From NCBI GenBank assembly GCA_036567965.1, contig DATCTN010000027.1, positions 1 through 64,000 on the forward strand: a stretch of 64,000 bases of DNA, given 5' to 3'. Shown here piece by piece: positions 48,044-56,374 of this stretch. The notes below the pieces were generated by a model. That model did no database searches, had not been told where the DNA came from, and was given only the letters and a program-made list of their open reading frames with translations. Source of the stretch: Candidatus Kryptoniota bacterium (GTDB lineage Bacteria > Bacteroidota > Ignavibacteria > Kryptoniales > JAKASW01). Position numbers and translations under genes: made by a program. Positions within the stretch are counted from its first letter, which is position 1; every line of letters starts with the position of its first letter.

Positions 48044-49132
48044 ATGAAACACGCTCGTAAATACATTCTGGCGGCCGCGTGCTGCGGGCTGATCACTCTT
48101 TGCTTCAACTGCGACTTGTTTACAGGTCCGCATAATGGAGGAGGATCGGACACCACGAGCCATGCCTGGACATTCGAAGTTGACACATTGGGCGACGGTG
48201 CGAGCCAATTGTACGACGTAGCAATTGTCAGCATAAATCCGCCACTGGTGTACGCTGTAGGGTCTATTTTTCTGAAGGATTCAACAGGGCAGTGGAGTTC
48301 TCCCCCTTATTGTGTTGCTATATGGGATGGACAATCTTGGAGTCTGAGGCATCTATACTACAAGGGAACTGATTACCAAGGCAACCCATACATTTTGCCT
48401 CTGATAGAAATTAAGGGGATCTGGGTAACAGGGAGCAGTGACATTTGGTTAACTCCGGGAAGCATCTTCCGCTGGAACGGAAAGGACTCACTGACCAACC
48501 TTTCGTTCTCCCGCTTGTCGTTACCCGATCCAACCGCAACCATCAACACCCTATGGGGCTCATCCACCACATCTCTATATGGGGTCGGTACCGGCGGCTC
48601 AATCGTCCATTTTGATGGCAATGAGTGGCAGGGAATAGCAAGCGGGACCACTCTAGATATTCGGGACATCTGGGGATCGCCCGATGGAAATCAGATACTT
48701 GCCGTTGCATCGAACGATGAAGGATCTAAGCTTCTCAGTATTCAGAGAACAACTGTAACAACTGTTTCTGACAGTGGTTTGGGAAGCAGTCTTTACGGAG
48801 TCTGGTTTGTACCGAATCAAAAGTATTACGCAGTGGGTGCAGGGATCTTCTGGAAGAATCGACTCACTGATCCTGTCTGGAACACATATGCCCCAGGAGT
48901 TGTGACGAGTTATGTCTCAAATGGAATAAGAGGAAACGACACGAGCGATGTGTTCGTATCAGGCGACGCATTTGAGATAGTTCATTACAATGGAAGAAGC
49001 TGGCACAACTACAGTGACGTAATTCCGCCTTCATACGGTGCTGTAGGACGAACTGCTGTCAAAGGAAACCTCATGATCACTGTGGGGCTTGCGGACCAAA
49101 AGGCCATAGCAATAGTCGGTAAAAGAAATTGA
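48044..49132 (+). CDS. Beta-propeller lipoprotein of unknown function
   Basis: The 362-residue reading from ATG 48044 starts with a signal segment ending in LCFNC, so it is likely a lipoprotein. The mature part shows repeats of the type 'IWxxxSxDIWxxGxxGxIxHxxGxxW': IKGIWVTGSSDIWLTPGSIFRWNG, LWGSSTTSLYGVGTGGSIVHFDG, DIWGSPDGNQILAVAS, and GNDTSDVFVSGDAFEIVHYNGRSWHN. Such repeats fold as propellers in secreted proteins of several phyla. Their ligand is unknown. An ATG at 48017 would add nine residues ahead of the signal and is less likely. A long repeat-rich region follows. Confidence 0.7.
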   Translation: MKHARKYILAAACCGLITLCFNCDLFTGPHNGGGSDTTSHAWTFEVDTLGDGASQLYDVAIVSINPPLVYAVGSIFLKDSTGQWSSPPYCVAIWDGQSWSLRHLYYKGTDYQGNPYILPLIEIKGIWVTGSSDIWLTPGSIFRWNGKDSLTNLSFSRLSLPDPTATINTLWGSSTTSLYGVGTGGSIVHFDGNEWQGIASGTTLDIRDIWGSPDGNQILAVASNDEGSKLLSIQRTTVTTVSDSGLGSSLYGVWFVPNQKYYAVGAGIFWKNRLTDPVWNTYAPGVVTSYVSNGIRGNDTSDVFVSGDAFEIVHYNGRSWHNYSDVIPPSYGAVGRTAVKGNLMITVGLADQKAIAIVGKRN

Positions 49133-49196
49133 AGCAGGAAAACGTGAGAAGAATGGATTCCCGCTAAAAGCATGTCCCGACCGAAATATTCTATAT

Positions 49197-49238
49197 GCCG
49201 GGATCCCGCTGACGCGGGATGAACTCCAGCGGGAATTC
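49197..49238. repeat. Partial copy of the CCCGCT-ACGCGGG repeat
   Basis: The segment contains CCGGGATCCCGCTGACGCGGGATGAACTCCAGCGGGAATTC in outline: a short hairpin (CCCGCTGACGCGGG) followed by ATGAACTCCAGCGGGAAT. The same ending is present in the 128-bp elements downstream, so this is a truncated or variant copy. Confidence 0.6.
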
Positions 49239-49300
49239 ACTCTTCAGGTGTGGAGAATTTGTTGCGTCATACCTCTCTGGAAATAGCCAAGTAGCCATTC

Positions 49301-49428
49301 TGTCATTCCCGTCCCGCTTACGCGGGATAAACTGCAGCGGGAATCTGCCGTTCAGTTACACGGCATCTATTGATCGGAGCGATGCGCTGATCCGAGCGAG
49401 ATGGATTCCCACTTGCGTGGGAATGACA
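49301..49428. repeat. 128-bp MITE-like element, copy A
   Basis: The element begins TGTCATTCCC and ends GGGAATGACA, a perfect 10-bp terminal inverted repeat. Inside are a CCCGCTTACGCGGG hairpin, CAGCGGGAATC, and the segment CATCTATTGATCGGAGCGATGCG. Copy B at 49537-49664 has the same length and differs at two positions that I could see. Confidence 0.85.
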
Positions 49429-49479
49429 TTGACAGAGTTTTTTAGATGACATCTCTCTTGGAGTAACCCGCTTCTGTTC

Positions 49480-49523
49480 TGTCATTTCCAGCCCGCTTAC
49501 GCGGGATGAACTCCAGCGGGAAT
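49480..49523. repeat. Truncated copy of the repeat
   Basis: It starts TGTCATTTCCAGCCCGCTTA and runs through the hairpin and GATGAACTCCAGCGGGAATC, then diverges. It has the left end of the 128-bp element but lacks the right half. Confidence 0.7.
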
Positions 49524-49536
49524 CCACCTTCTCCTC

Positions 49537-49664
49537 TGTCATTCCCGTCCCGCTTACGCGGGATGAACTGCAGCGGGAATCTGCCGTTCAGTTACAGGGC
49601 ATCTATTGATCGGAGCGATGCGCTGATCCGAGCGAGATGGATTCCCACTTGCGTGGGAATGACA
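49537..49664. repeat. 128-bp MITE-like element, copy B
   Basis: It is a direct repeat of 49301-49428, with the same 10-bp terminal inverted repeats. It ends 16 bp before the stop codon of the minus-strand GIY-YIG gene. The near-identity of the copies points to recent spread or gene conversion. Confidence 0.85.
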
Positions 49665-49679
49665 AAACGAGAAATACGG

Positions 49680-49985
49680 TCAATCCTCAGAGACAAGCTC
49701 ATCGTATAGGTCCTTCCATTCTGGATTCATCGACTCGATAAGTTCTATCTTCCATTTCCTATACCATTTCTTAATCTGCTTTTCTCTTCTTATCGCGACC
49801 GTTACATCATCCGTTGATTCGAAATAGACAAGCTTGTCTACACCGTACTTCTTTGTGAAGCCATTCATCATCTTATCTTTGTGTTGGCGAACTCTCCTGA
49901 TCAGATCGTTGGTCACCCCTGTGTAGAGTGTGCCATTTCGCTTGCTCGCAAGTATGTAAACATAGTAGTTCTTATCGCGTGGCAT
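49680..49985 (-). CDS. GIY-YIG nuclease superfamily protein (UPF0213/YhbQ-like)
   Basis: The 101-residue product is a single GIY-YIG domain. The two signature triplets occur as YVYIL and LYTGVT, 12 residues apart, followed by the conserved Arg in DLIRRVRQHK. A Glu in RREKQIKKWYRKWKIELI supplies the metal ligand. The mark of UPF0213 proteins, KYGVDKLVYFE, is also present. The family contains structure-specific nucleases, and the small single-domain forms are often found near short palindromic repeats. Here the gene is embedded in a field of MITE-like repeats. A role in moving them is inferred from position only. Confidence 0.88.
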   Translation of the reverse strand: MPRDKNYYVYILASKRNGTLYTGVTNDLIRRVRQHKDKMMNGFTKKYGVDKLVYFESTDDVTVAIRREKQIKKWYRKWKIELIESMNPEWKDLYDELVSED

Positions 49986-50080
49986 ACAATATCAGAGTTG
50001 ACTTCGGAAGATCAGGGATGTAACTCCAGGGAAAGCGGAGATCCAGCCTTTGACATTACCCGCCAGACGCCAGCATGACC

Positions 50081-50187
50081 CTCTTCCCTGGATTCCCGAT
50101 TAGATCGGGAATGACATTTCCGGGCTCCCCGTAATCCACGCCCCGCTGGCGTGGAATAAACTCCAGCGGGAATTCCCCGCGGACTTC
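50081..50187. repeat. Variant repeat copies next to the methylase-like gene
   Basis: The stretch contains TGGATTCCCGATTAGATCGGGAATGACA in outline, which matches the right end of the 128-bp element, and a variant left part CCCCGCTGGCGTGGAATAAACTCCAGCGGGAATTC. The latter reaches the stop codon of the next gene, so it may also terminate its transcription. Confidence 0.65.
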
Positions 50188-51243
50188 TTACACTTCCGAC
50201 TGCTTCTGGAATGTCAGGAGCTCGGTCATTTCCGGTATCAGCGGCTTTCGCTCGTAGTAGTTGTATCTTCTTGCGGATCTCTCGGGTAGAAAGACCCTCC
50301 CCACAGTCTTGTAGTTCGCGTCAGCGTACATCCGTTCCACTTCGTACGGAAAATCGGCCACGCCTGCCTCTCCGATCCTCGAGCCGACCATGACGGAAAC
50401 CCTCCCACCGATTTTCAAAATGCGGTGGCTCTCCCTGAAAACAGTTTTAAATTTCATCTTGAAGTTTGATAACGCTACCGTCAGGTCCTCGGGGTTCGAG
50501 TAAAATTCTGCAGGCAAGTTGAGAAAAACATAATCGGCTGAATTCGATTCTCGCGGAATGCCGGTCAGGAAAACATTGTTTTGTTTTATCCGTTCATCCG
50601 ACGAAATCGTTTCATATAATGAATATTTTCGGTCATTGAAGCAGGAGAGATTGTCTACCACGTCGCCGAGAGTACCGTCTGTGGCGAAGGGATCGACAAT
50701 ATTAGCGCCTGGATCAGTATAATAGTAAAGCGCGTTCGCGACTACCTGCCCCGCCACTCGCCCCTTTTGCCCCGGTTTGCCGAACCGCGGATCGGGAACG
50801 TCGAACGTCCACACGTTCGTGTTCCTTAAATCGAATCCGAATTTTGTCCGCTCAGATTCACGTTCCGTCAGAACATCTTCGCGGATTCTTTTCCGCAGCT
50901 CTCCTATCGTCCACTTGTTTTGATATGCCGCCTTTTCGTACTCCTTGCGCTTATCATCTGTGCTGACTTTAGTCGCGAGCTCGAAGTAAAAGCTCTCGGG
51001 GAGTTTCCGCTTTTTCAGATCAGGATAGTAAGTGAAGTACATCTGGCATTGCTTGAGGAGACCCGGTTGAAATTTGAATCCGGGAGTAGTGGTCAGAAGT
51101 TTGTACAATTCTTCTTCCGAAAGCTTATTCGACTTAGCATACGGAAGAATTTTTTCGACGATGAACTTTCCCACGTCCCAGAAACTGTCGACTGAGAGGG
51201 AATTCAGTCTCTCTGCCAGTTTTTGAAGCGGATCGGTTTTCAT
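50188..51243 (-). CDS. DNA-methyltransferase-like protein with lost catalytic motif
   Basis: The 351-residue protein has an N-terminal helical region (about 1-125). Its YPDLKKRKLPESFYFELATKVSTDDKRKEYEKAAYQNKWTIGELRKRI block resembles the N-terminal domain of DUF1016 (YhcG) proteins. From about 140 on it resembles beta-group DNA methyltransferases: NVWTFDVPDPRFGK..GRVAGQVVANALYYYTDPG, then motif I as DPFATDGT (184-191). Motif IV, normally DPPY-like, is LNLPAEFY at 241-248, so the catalytic proline-proline-aromatic pair is missing. Either the enzyme is inactive and now binds DNA or cofactor, or the family uses a different motif. No restriction gene is adjacent. The C-terminus (RRYNYYERKPLIPEM) is basic. 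Start ATG at 51243. Confidence 0.6.
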   Translation of the reverse strand: MKTDPLQKLAERLNSLSVDSFWDVGKFIVEKILPYAKSNKLSEEELYKLLTTTPGFKFQPGLLKQCQMYFTYYPDLKKRKLPESFYFELATKVSTDDKRKEYEKAAYQNKWTIGELRKRIREDVLTERESERTKFGFDLRNTNVWTFDVPDPRFGKPGQKGRVAGQVVANALYYYTDPGANIVDPFATDGTLGDVVDNLSCFNDRKYSLYETISSDERIKQNNVFLTGIPRESNSADYVFLNLPAEFYSNPEDLTVALSNFKMKFKTVFRESHRILKIGGRVSVMVGSRIGEAGVADFPYEVERMYADANYKTVGRVFLPERSARRYNYYERKPLIPEMTELLTFQKQSEV

Positions 51244-51270
51244 AGCGACTCCGGTAGTAAGTGGAGATGG

Positions 51271-51355
51271 GTAATCAGCAATCAGCTTTCAGTAATCAGC
51301 AATCAGTACTCGGTAATCAGCTGTCAGCTGAAAGCTGATGCCTGAATGCTGATAG
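51271..51355. repeat. AATCAGC-rich intergenic repeat
   Basis: GTAATCAGCAATCAG occurs at 51271-51285 and again at 51292-51306. It is followed by GGTAATCAGCTGTCAGCTGA and GCTGATGCC..GCTGATAGC, which can fold. It fills the 112-bp gap between the methylase-like gene and the B12-binding gene. Confidence 0.7.
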
Positions 51356-51754
51356 CTACTTTCCCTTTTCCCAATTGCGGACATAATCGATAATGTCGGA
51401 AGTCAGCGTGCCGGGTGTAAACAGCTCGCCGACGCCGAGATCTTTCAGGGCTTTGACATCTTTATCGGGAATAATCCCGCCGCCGAAAAGAAGAACGTCT
51501 GTCAGTCCCTTCTCTTTCATGAGCGCAATGACTTTTGGAAATATCGTCATGTGCGCGCCGCTCAGGAGGCTGATTCCGATTACGTCGACATCCTCCTGTA
51601 TGGCAGCGTCTACAATCATCTCGGGCGTTTGCCTGAGCCCGGTATAGATGACCTCCATGCCGCCGTCCCTAAGCGCCGCGGCGACTACTTTTGCTCCACG
51701 GTCGTGCCCATCGAGGCCTGCCTTCGCTACCAAAACGCGGATTTTTCTTTCCAT
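51356..51754 (-). CDS. Cobalamin-binding domain protein (methylmalonyl-CoA mutase small-domain type)
   Basis: The 132-residue protein is a free-standing B12-binding Rossmann domain. The DxHxxG motif (DGHDRG at 15-20) places His17 as the lower cobalt ligand. The other markers are [24 protein letters not shown] and ELFTPGT. In archaea and some bacteria methylmalonyl-CoA mutase is split, and such a domain is the small subunit (McmA2). The large subunit is not in the window, so it should be elsewhere on the chromosome. Membership in another B12-dependent mutase, such as 2-hydroxyisobutyryl-CoA mutase, cannot be excluded. It follows the flippase-like gene on the same strand. Confidence 0.9.
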   Translation of the reverse strand: MERKIRVLVAKAGLDGHDRGAKVVAAALRDGGMEVIYTGLRQTPEMIVDAAIQEDVDVIGISLLSGAHMTIFPKVIALMKEKGLTDVLLFGGGIIPDKDVKALKDLGVGELFTPGTLTSDIIDYVRNWEKGK

Positions 51755-51844
51755 TACTTCCTTCTTGGGCTGTTCCAGTATACAAGGATGGGTGAATTCG
51801 CAGCAAAGTTGCCGCGCGAATCCCTCGACAGATTCACTTCTCTT

Positions 51845-52813
51845 TTAAGATCCACTATGCTCGAGCTTGTCATTGGCGGCAATTTCATAGTGCCTCTGCA
51901 TGTAAGATAGCACGCCCGCGCCAATTATAACAGCGAACCACAATGTCAGCGCCCTTACGATTAATGTGGCTGCGACTGCCGCACTCTTGGGAATTTTCGC
52001 AAGTATCAACAGACCTGCGAGAGAAGTCTCCGTCGCGCCGATTCCGCCCGGCAGAAAAGAAACAGCCCCGACAATTATAGAAAATGAATAAATGAAACTC
52101 GCCGAGAGAAGCTTGAGGTGGATTCCGAGCGCGCCGAGCACGAAAAGAAAACCGATGCATTCCGAATACCAGGCGAGGAGACCGAGGAGAGTCGAAATGA
52201 TGAGCGACTTCCCGCTGAGAATCGTCCGCGAACTTTCATAAGCAATTTCGATCTCCTTGATCCACTTCGATACGAGCGGGATCCTCTTTGAAAAGTTTAT
52301 TATCCCTAATGACAGGGATCTGTTCGCGATGACGTATAATCCCACGAGGAAAAAGAAAGCGCACAGGAATATGAATTCCTTATCCTGCCCGATGCCATAC
52401 GCTCCGAAGGTTGCGATGATCAGGAGCGCCAGGAAATCCGTTATGCGTTCGGCGAATATGATCGGGGCGGACCTGCTTATCGGAACTGCGTTGAGCGACT
52501 TAAGAAAATATGATTTTACAACTTCTCCCATTTTTCCGGGAGTGACGGACATGGAAAGCGAAGAGAAGAAGACGCCGAAACTTTCCGACCGCGGAATGTC
52601 TATCCCCAGAGCCTTCAGGTAGAATTCCCATCGCACGAACCGGATGAGGTAGTTCAGGATAGGAAAGAGGAGGATGATCGGGAGCATTTTGTAATCGAAG
52701 AGCGACAAGGCTTCCTTCAGCGCCGAGGTGTTTGCGTAAAGCGAAAACGCGACGCCTATCAACGCGGCGATCGCGAGAGAAATGAAAATCTTCTTTCTAA
52801 ACTGTTTCAGCAT
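51845..52813 (-). CDS. UPF0104 / lysylphosphatidylglycerol synthase-like flippase membrane protein
   Basis: The 322-residue protein has about eight to nine transmembrane segments. The family marks are RFVRWEFYLKALGI near residue 60, FFSSLSMSVTPGKMGEVVKSYFLK, and FSFSIIVGAVSFLPGGIGATETSLAGLL near the C-terminus. The group is related to the flippase half of MprF and to glycolipid-flipping membrane proteins. A lipid or polyprenol-linked sugar substrate is likely but unproven. The start ATG at 52811-52813 gives MLKQFRKKIF and overlaps maf by 17 bases. The reading that extends to 52885 lies inside maf and is rejected. Confidence 0.82.
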   Translation of the reverse strand: MLKQFRKKIFISLAIAALIGVAFSLYANTSALKEALSLFDYKMLPIILLFPILNYLIRFVRWEFYLKALGIDIPRSESFGVFFSSLSMSVTPGKMGEVVKSYFLKSLNAVPISRSAPIIFAERITDFLALLIIATFGAYGIGQDKEFIFLCAFFFLVGLYVIANRSLSLGIINFSKRIPLVSKWIKEIEIAYESSRTILSGKSLIISTLLGLLAWYSECIGFLFVLGALGIHLKLLSASFIYSFSIIVGAVSFLPGGIGATETSLAGLLILAKIPKSAAVAATLIVRALTLWFAVIIGAGVLSYMQRHYEIAANDKLEHSGS

Positions 52814-53384
52814 CTGCGAATTGTTTGAGGGCAAGATAAAATTTTGGAAGGGGCAGTCCAACCACATTATAGAAACAGCCGTCAATTCTTTCCACGAAGA
52901 GTGCGCTTAGATCGTCCTGGATGCCGTATGCTCCAGCCTTGTCAAACGGCGCACCCGATTCCACATACTCGTCGATTTCCTCGTCGCTCAAGTTTCTGAA
53001 AGTCACGTCTGTAATTTCACAATGCTGAACGATTTTCCTTTCCGGGACCCGGAGTAATGTGAACCCCGTGTAAACCTGGTGCGTCCTTCCACTCAGCGAC
53101 CTGAGCATCTTTCGAGCATCGTCGGCGTCTATCGGCTTATTCAGCACTTTTCCATCCAGGTACACTATCGTGTCGGCCGTCGCAATTATTCCTGACGTCA
53201 CTTTCTTCGCGGCCTCATCCGCTTTCTTACCCGAAAGGCTTATCACGTATTCCTCGGGATTATTCGCGAAGTGGTTCGTCTCGTCGACCTCCACATCAAG
53301 AAGTGTGAACTTAATTCCCACCATTTCGAGTATCTGGCGTCTTCTCGGCGACCTGGACGCAAGAAAAATATGAGGAAGATTCAT
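52797..53384 (-). CDS. maf: Maf family nucleotide pyrophosphatase
   Basis: Maf enzymes hydrolyse dTTP/UTP and modified nucleotides to monophosphates and delay cell division when overproduced. The N-terminal LASRSPRRRQILEMVG is the family signature. It is followed by ATADTIVYLDGKVLNKP with the catalytic acidic residues, then LSGRTHQVYTGFTLL. DKAGAYGIQD and FVERIDGCFYNVVGLPL come near the end. The 195-residue length is normal. The gene overlaps the flippase-like gene by 17 bases. The spoIID-like gene is 55 bp upstream on the same strand, so all may be one transcript. Confidence 0.94.
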   Translation of the reverse strand: MNLPHIFLASRSPRRRQILEMVGIKFTLLDVEVDETNHFANNPEEYVISLSGKKADEAAKKVTSGIIATADTIVYLDGKVLNKPIDADDARKMLRSLSGRTHQVYTGFTLLRVPERKIVQHCEITDVTFRNLSDEEIDEYVESGAPFDKAGAYGIQDDLSALFVERIDGCFYNVVGLPLPKFYLALKQFADAETV

Positions 53385-53439
53385 GGTCGGTGATTATCAA
53401 TTTCCGATTGAGAATTTAAGATTTGCATTTCACAATTCA

Positions 53440-54750
53440 TCAATAGACCTTTTTCACTTCTGTCCCGGGATAATAGTGGGAGAGAATTTGTTGATAGGTA
53501 TATCCAAGTCTTGACATGCCGAGTGCTCCCCACTGGCACATGCCCACACCGTGTCCGCTTCCCTGGCCCTTTATCACCGCGCTTCTTATAACTCCGTCAG
53601 CGTCTCTGGTTAGAGTAATCCTGAAGAGACTGCTTCTGAGTAAGGTCCCGCCGGGGGATTTAAAGAAATATCTCGTGCGGTCACCGCGGACAAAGTACGC
53701 CGTGCCGTCAGCGGTCTTGATTTGAAGTGTGTCTGCGCGGAAAGAGGTGAACCGATCAACCACCTTCAACGATGAGATTCTGCTTCTTAGAGCAATCCCT
53801 GTATACATGGGGTTAGCTGCGCTGAGATTTCTTCTAAGCATGGTATTTAATTCGGCGGCGCTCAGCGTCACTGTCCAGAAAAACTGTGGCGAGTAAATAC
53901 AGAATGGCTGCCCATTCGCCGAGTCTATATCTGAAACTCCCTGCAGGTAAGGTTGGGGAGGCTGCCCTTGCCAAACATGCTGGACGTCCTCGGTGTGACC
54001 CCCGCAGGTGGAATGGAAGAAGCATCTTGCCGGCTCGCCGTTGTATTCGACTATCATTCCCGACGTAAACTCGATTGCGCTGTCTGCGAGCGAGTTATAA
54101 CGCTGTATGCCAGAATAAACCTGGTCACGGGTATCGGCATAGACATCGAACCCGTTCCTCATGATGAATTTGTCCGAAGAGTCCACTCCGCTCATTCTGA
54201 AGAAAGCGTAATTTCGGGCGGCGATTGCCTGTGCCATGCACGCTTGAAGTTCGGCAGTGGTCAGATGATTTACGAGCTCGTTGGGAACCACACCTCGAAG
54301 ATAGGTCTCGAGCGGGACCATGTCGATCAGCCTGTACGTTCCGTTGCTCGAGGGCACAATCTCCATTTCCCCCGGGTATGTCTGGGATTTAAATGTGATC
54401 CGGTCGGAATTCGCAGCCGATTCCGGATTCAATGCTGTATCCGGCACAATCCTGATGGGCGAAAGAAACTGAAGTTCCTGATTGGGGAGAAAGGCCTTTG
54501 GCGAGCCGTCTCGAGAAAATTCAAACTTCAGTGTCGAGTTCGTCGCCTTTGATATCGAAACTCCCTGATAACTCAGGTGATAATTTCCTTCGACACGAAG
54601 AGAGATGCTGCCAACTCCTTCCGCGAGGCAGACGCGAATGGTCGGCTCACTACTGTAAACAAAGATCGGATGTGAGAATGAAACGGAAAAGGAAAAGACA
54701 GCGACGGCGACGATGATAATGAAGAGGGAGGTTCCCTTGCGGGGAATCAT
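53440..54750 (-). CDS. SpoIID/LytB domain protein (peptidoglycan-acting)
   Basis: The 436-residue protein has one N-terminal hydrophobic segment (residues 8-28) that anchors or exports it. The SpoIID/LytB core includes VPLETYLRGVVPNEL and AQAIAARNYAFFRM, then FFHSTCGGHTEDVQHVW, with the Cys and His typical of the family. The C-terminal GSGHGVGMCQWGALGMSRLGYTYQQILSHYYPGTEV is also characteristic. Known members are lytic transglycosylases or amidase enhancers acting on peptidoglycan. It is used here without sporulation genes, in keeping with LytB-type roles in Gram-negatives. Its ATG overlaps the upstream FN3-like gene as ATGA. Confidence 0.93.
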   Translation of the reverse strand: MIPRKGTSLFIIIVAVAVFSFSVSFSHPIFVYSSEPTIRVCLAEGVGSISLRVEGNYHLSYQGVSISKATNSTLKFEFSRDGSPKAFLPNQELQFLSPIRIVPDTALNPESAANSDRITFKSQTYPGEMEIVPSSNGTYRLIDMVPLETYLRGVVPNELVNHLTTAELQACMAQAIAARNYAFFRMSGVDSSDKFIMRNGFDVYADTRDQVYSGIQRYNSLADSAIEFTSGMIVEYNGEPARCFFHSTCGGHTEDVQHVWQGQPPQPYLQGVSDIDSANGQPFCIYSPQFFWTVTLSAAELNTMLRRNLSAANPMYTGIALRSRISSLKVVDRFTSFRADTLQIKTADGTAYFVRGDRTRYFFKSPGGTLLRSSLFRITLTRDADGVIRSAVIKGQGSGHGVGMCQWGALGMSRLGYTYQQILSHYYPGTEVKKVY

Positions 54751-55163
54751 CTAAACATTGCTTTGATGCTGCCCCATGTTCGTTTTGCAACATCCGAAAT
54801 GCTGGACTGGTATGTGAATGCCACAGTGATCTGGGCCGAGTAAGTTGAGCTGCCGTCAAAGCCGTCCGCACGTACCATGTAGATAAAATATGATGGAGAG
54901 GTAGTCTTATAGATTCCCTTGTCGGTGAATTGGTAAATGCTTCCGGCTCCGGTGGGATTCACGGTCCCAATCGGATAAAACTGGTTGTCCACTTGTGAGC
55001 TCTTCTCGACCACGAAGTCTTTCACTCCGTCTTCCTGTGAGGTCGACCACTGGATCACAATATTATCACCCTCAGCAGAACCTCGCACGTCCGAATAAGT
55101 GACCGACGACGTGGGCGAAAGCGCTAAGGAAATGATCGCGAAGAGACCGGCAACGTATCGCAT
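54747..55163 (-). CDS. Small secreted fibronectin type III-like protein
   Basis: The 138-residue product has a signal peptide (about residues 1-20, SLALSP...). The mature part reads like one Fn3/Ig-type beta sandwich: IVIQWSTSQEDGVKDFVVEKSSQVDNQFYPIGTV, then YQFTDKG and YFIYMVRADGFDGSSTYSAQITVAF. This is the pattern of fibronectin-like adhesion domains of Bacteroidota, with 'W-T-x-E-...-F-x-V-E-R' strands. A short basic tail (AKRTWGSIKAMFR) follows. A Trp and Tyr pattern supports the fold, but no catalytic residues are seen. It is coupled to the SpoIID gene by a four-base overlap and may act with it at the envelope. Confidence 0.7.
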   Translation of the reverse strand: MRYVAGLFAIISLALSPTSSVTYSDVRGSAEGDNIVIQWSTSQEDGVKDFVVEKSSQVDNQFYPIGTVNPTGAGSIYQFTDKGIYKTTSPSYFIYMVRADGFDGSSTYSAQITVAFTYQSSISDVAKRTWGSIKAMFR

Positions 55164-55479
55164 TGGTATGGAAATTTATCCTGAAGCCATTTTTAAGTCA
55201 AGACTCTTTGGCACGAATGTGATTTGCCTTGGGATGGATCGATCCGGATGGAGAATGCAGTCGGAAACCACCGCTTCAGGTCGATTTAACGCGACTTTCT
55301 TGATTTTGGAATCATTCTTCCTCGTTTTCTTGTTAGAATCATATGATGTTATTTTTAAAAATGGGTGGAAAACGCCTGAAATCTCTCTCTCCATCATGGT
55401 GTACGCCTTTTCACGTCACTCAATCGATACCTTTAAACGGTATTGAAGATACGCCCGCCTGACGATAAATTATACGTCT
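55164..55479. other. Intergenic region between divergent genes
   Basis: The 316-bp gap separates the minus-strand FN3-like gene from the plus-strand hem operon. The open frames in both strands here are short and lack ribosome binding sites. It should hold two divergent promoters. No clear repeat or terminator is seen. Confidence 0.5.
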
Positions 55480-56307
55480 ATGCTGCAATACTTCGTCGAC
55501 CTGCTGAAGATTTCGCTCCCCATTCTATATTTGTTCACGCTATTCCTTTATGGGCTCGCGTTCTTCCTGGATGAACAGTTTGGGATCAGGAATAGAACAC
55601 GATTTCTGCTGGCGACAATCGCAATCCATTTCGTCTATCTGCTCAGCAGGACACTGTTGACAGGTCATCCGCCGGTTACTTCGGTGTTTGAAATCATGAG
55701 CGTGGTGTCATTCACGGTGGCGCTGGCTTACGTGTACATTGAGATGCGGTCTAAAGTGAAAGAGACCGGGCTGTTCATAATCAGTCTCGCTTTTCTTTTT
55801 GAAATGGTCTCGGCGGCATTTATAAAGGACGAGATTCATCTTAACCCGGTATTGAAATCGAGTGTGCTCGGAATCCACGTTGGTAGCGCCATGCTGGGTT
55901 ACAGCGCACTTGCAATATCTGCGGTCTATGGCGGATTATATTTGATGATGTACCATGAAATAAGATCGAACAAATTCGGAATTGTATACAGAAAACTTCC
56001 CGACCTTCAAACACTCGAGAAGTTGAGTTACCGGTCGATCATCCTCGGATTCGCGCTCCTCAGCGTGGTAATACTGGTGGGATACGCGTGGCTTCCGAAG
56101 ACAATCGATAATTTTTCGTACTCCGATCCGAAACTGATAATAACCGATGTCGTCTGGGCCGTGTACTTCTTCGAGTTAATGACAAAAAGGGCGATGAGGT
56201 GGACCGGCCGGACAATGGTGATAATTTCAATCGTCGGATTCTGTCTGACGTTGGTATCCATGGTGGTTGTGAATGTCTTCTTACAAAGTTTTCATAATTT
56301 CAAATAG
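55480..56307 (+). CDS. CcsA/HemX-type cytochrome c assembly membrane protein
   Basis: The 275-residue protein has about eight transmembrane segments and belongs to the CcsA/CcmC family. A key block, HVGSAMLGYSALAISAVYGGLYLMMYHEI, lies near residues 130-160 and carries the conserved His of the family. A second conserved area is near the end, TDVVWAVYFFELMTKRAMRWTGRT. The CcsA WGxxWxWD motif of true System II cytochrome c assembly proteins is not seen as such, so HemX is more likely. HemX sits before hemA in many genomes and modulates glutamyl-tRNA reductase level or heme traffic. It is the first gene of the heme cluster here. Confidence 0.82.
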   Translation: MLQYFVDLLKISLPILYLFTLFLYGLAFFLDEQFGIRNRTRFLLATIAIHFVYLLSRTLLTGHPPVTSVFEIMSVVSFTVALAYVYIEMRSKVKETGLFIISLAFLFEMVSAAFIKDEIHLNPVLKSSVLGIHVGSAMLGYSALAISAVYGGLYLMMYHEIRSNKFGIVYRKLPDLQTLEKLSYRSIILGFALLSVVILVGYAWLPKTIDNFSYSDPKLIITDVVWAVYFFELMTKRAMRWTGRTMVIISIVGFCLTLVSMVVVNVFLQSFHNFK

Positions 56308-56374
56308 AAAGATGGCAGTCCCGGGCGATTACCCTCTGCCTGCCGATTGGCTGGCCGGGGAGGACTGAACGGAT

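Noticed and set aside
49197-50187. CRISPR array
   Set aside because: Repeat units are long, irregularly spaced, have inverted ends and lack unique equal-length spacers; no cas genes are present.
52814-52885. N-terminal extension of the flippase-like protein
   Set aside because: The added residues lie inside maf and do not look like a membrane protein start.
55099-55446. 115-codon plus-strand frame between the FN3-like gene and hemX
   Set aside because: It overlaps the FN3-like signal peptide region on the opposite strand, has no ribosome binding site and no recognisable domain.
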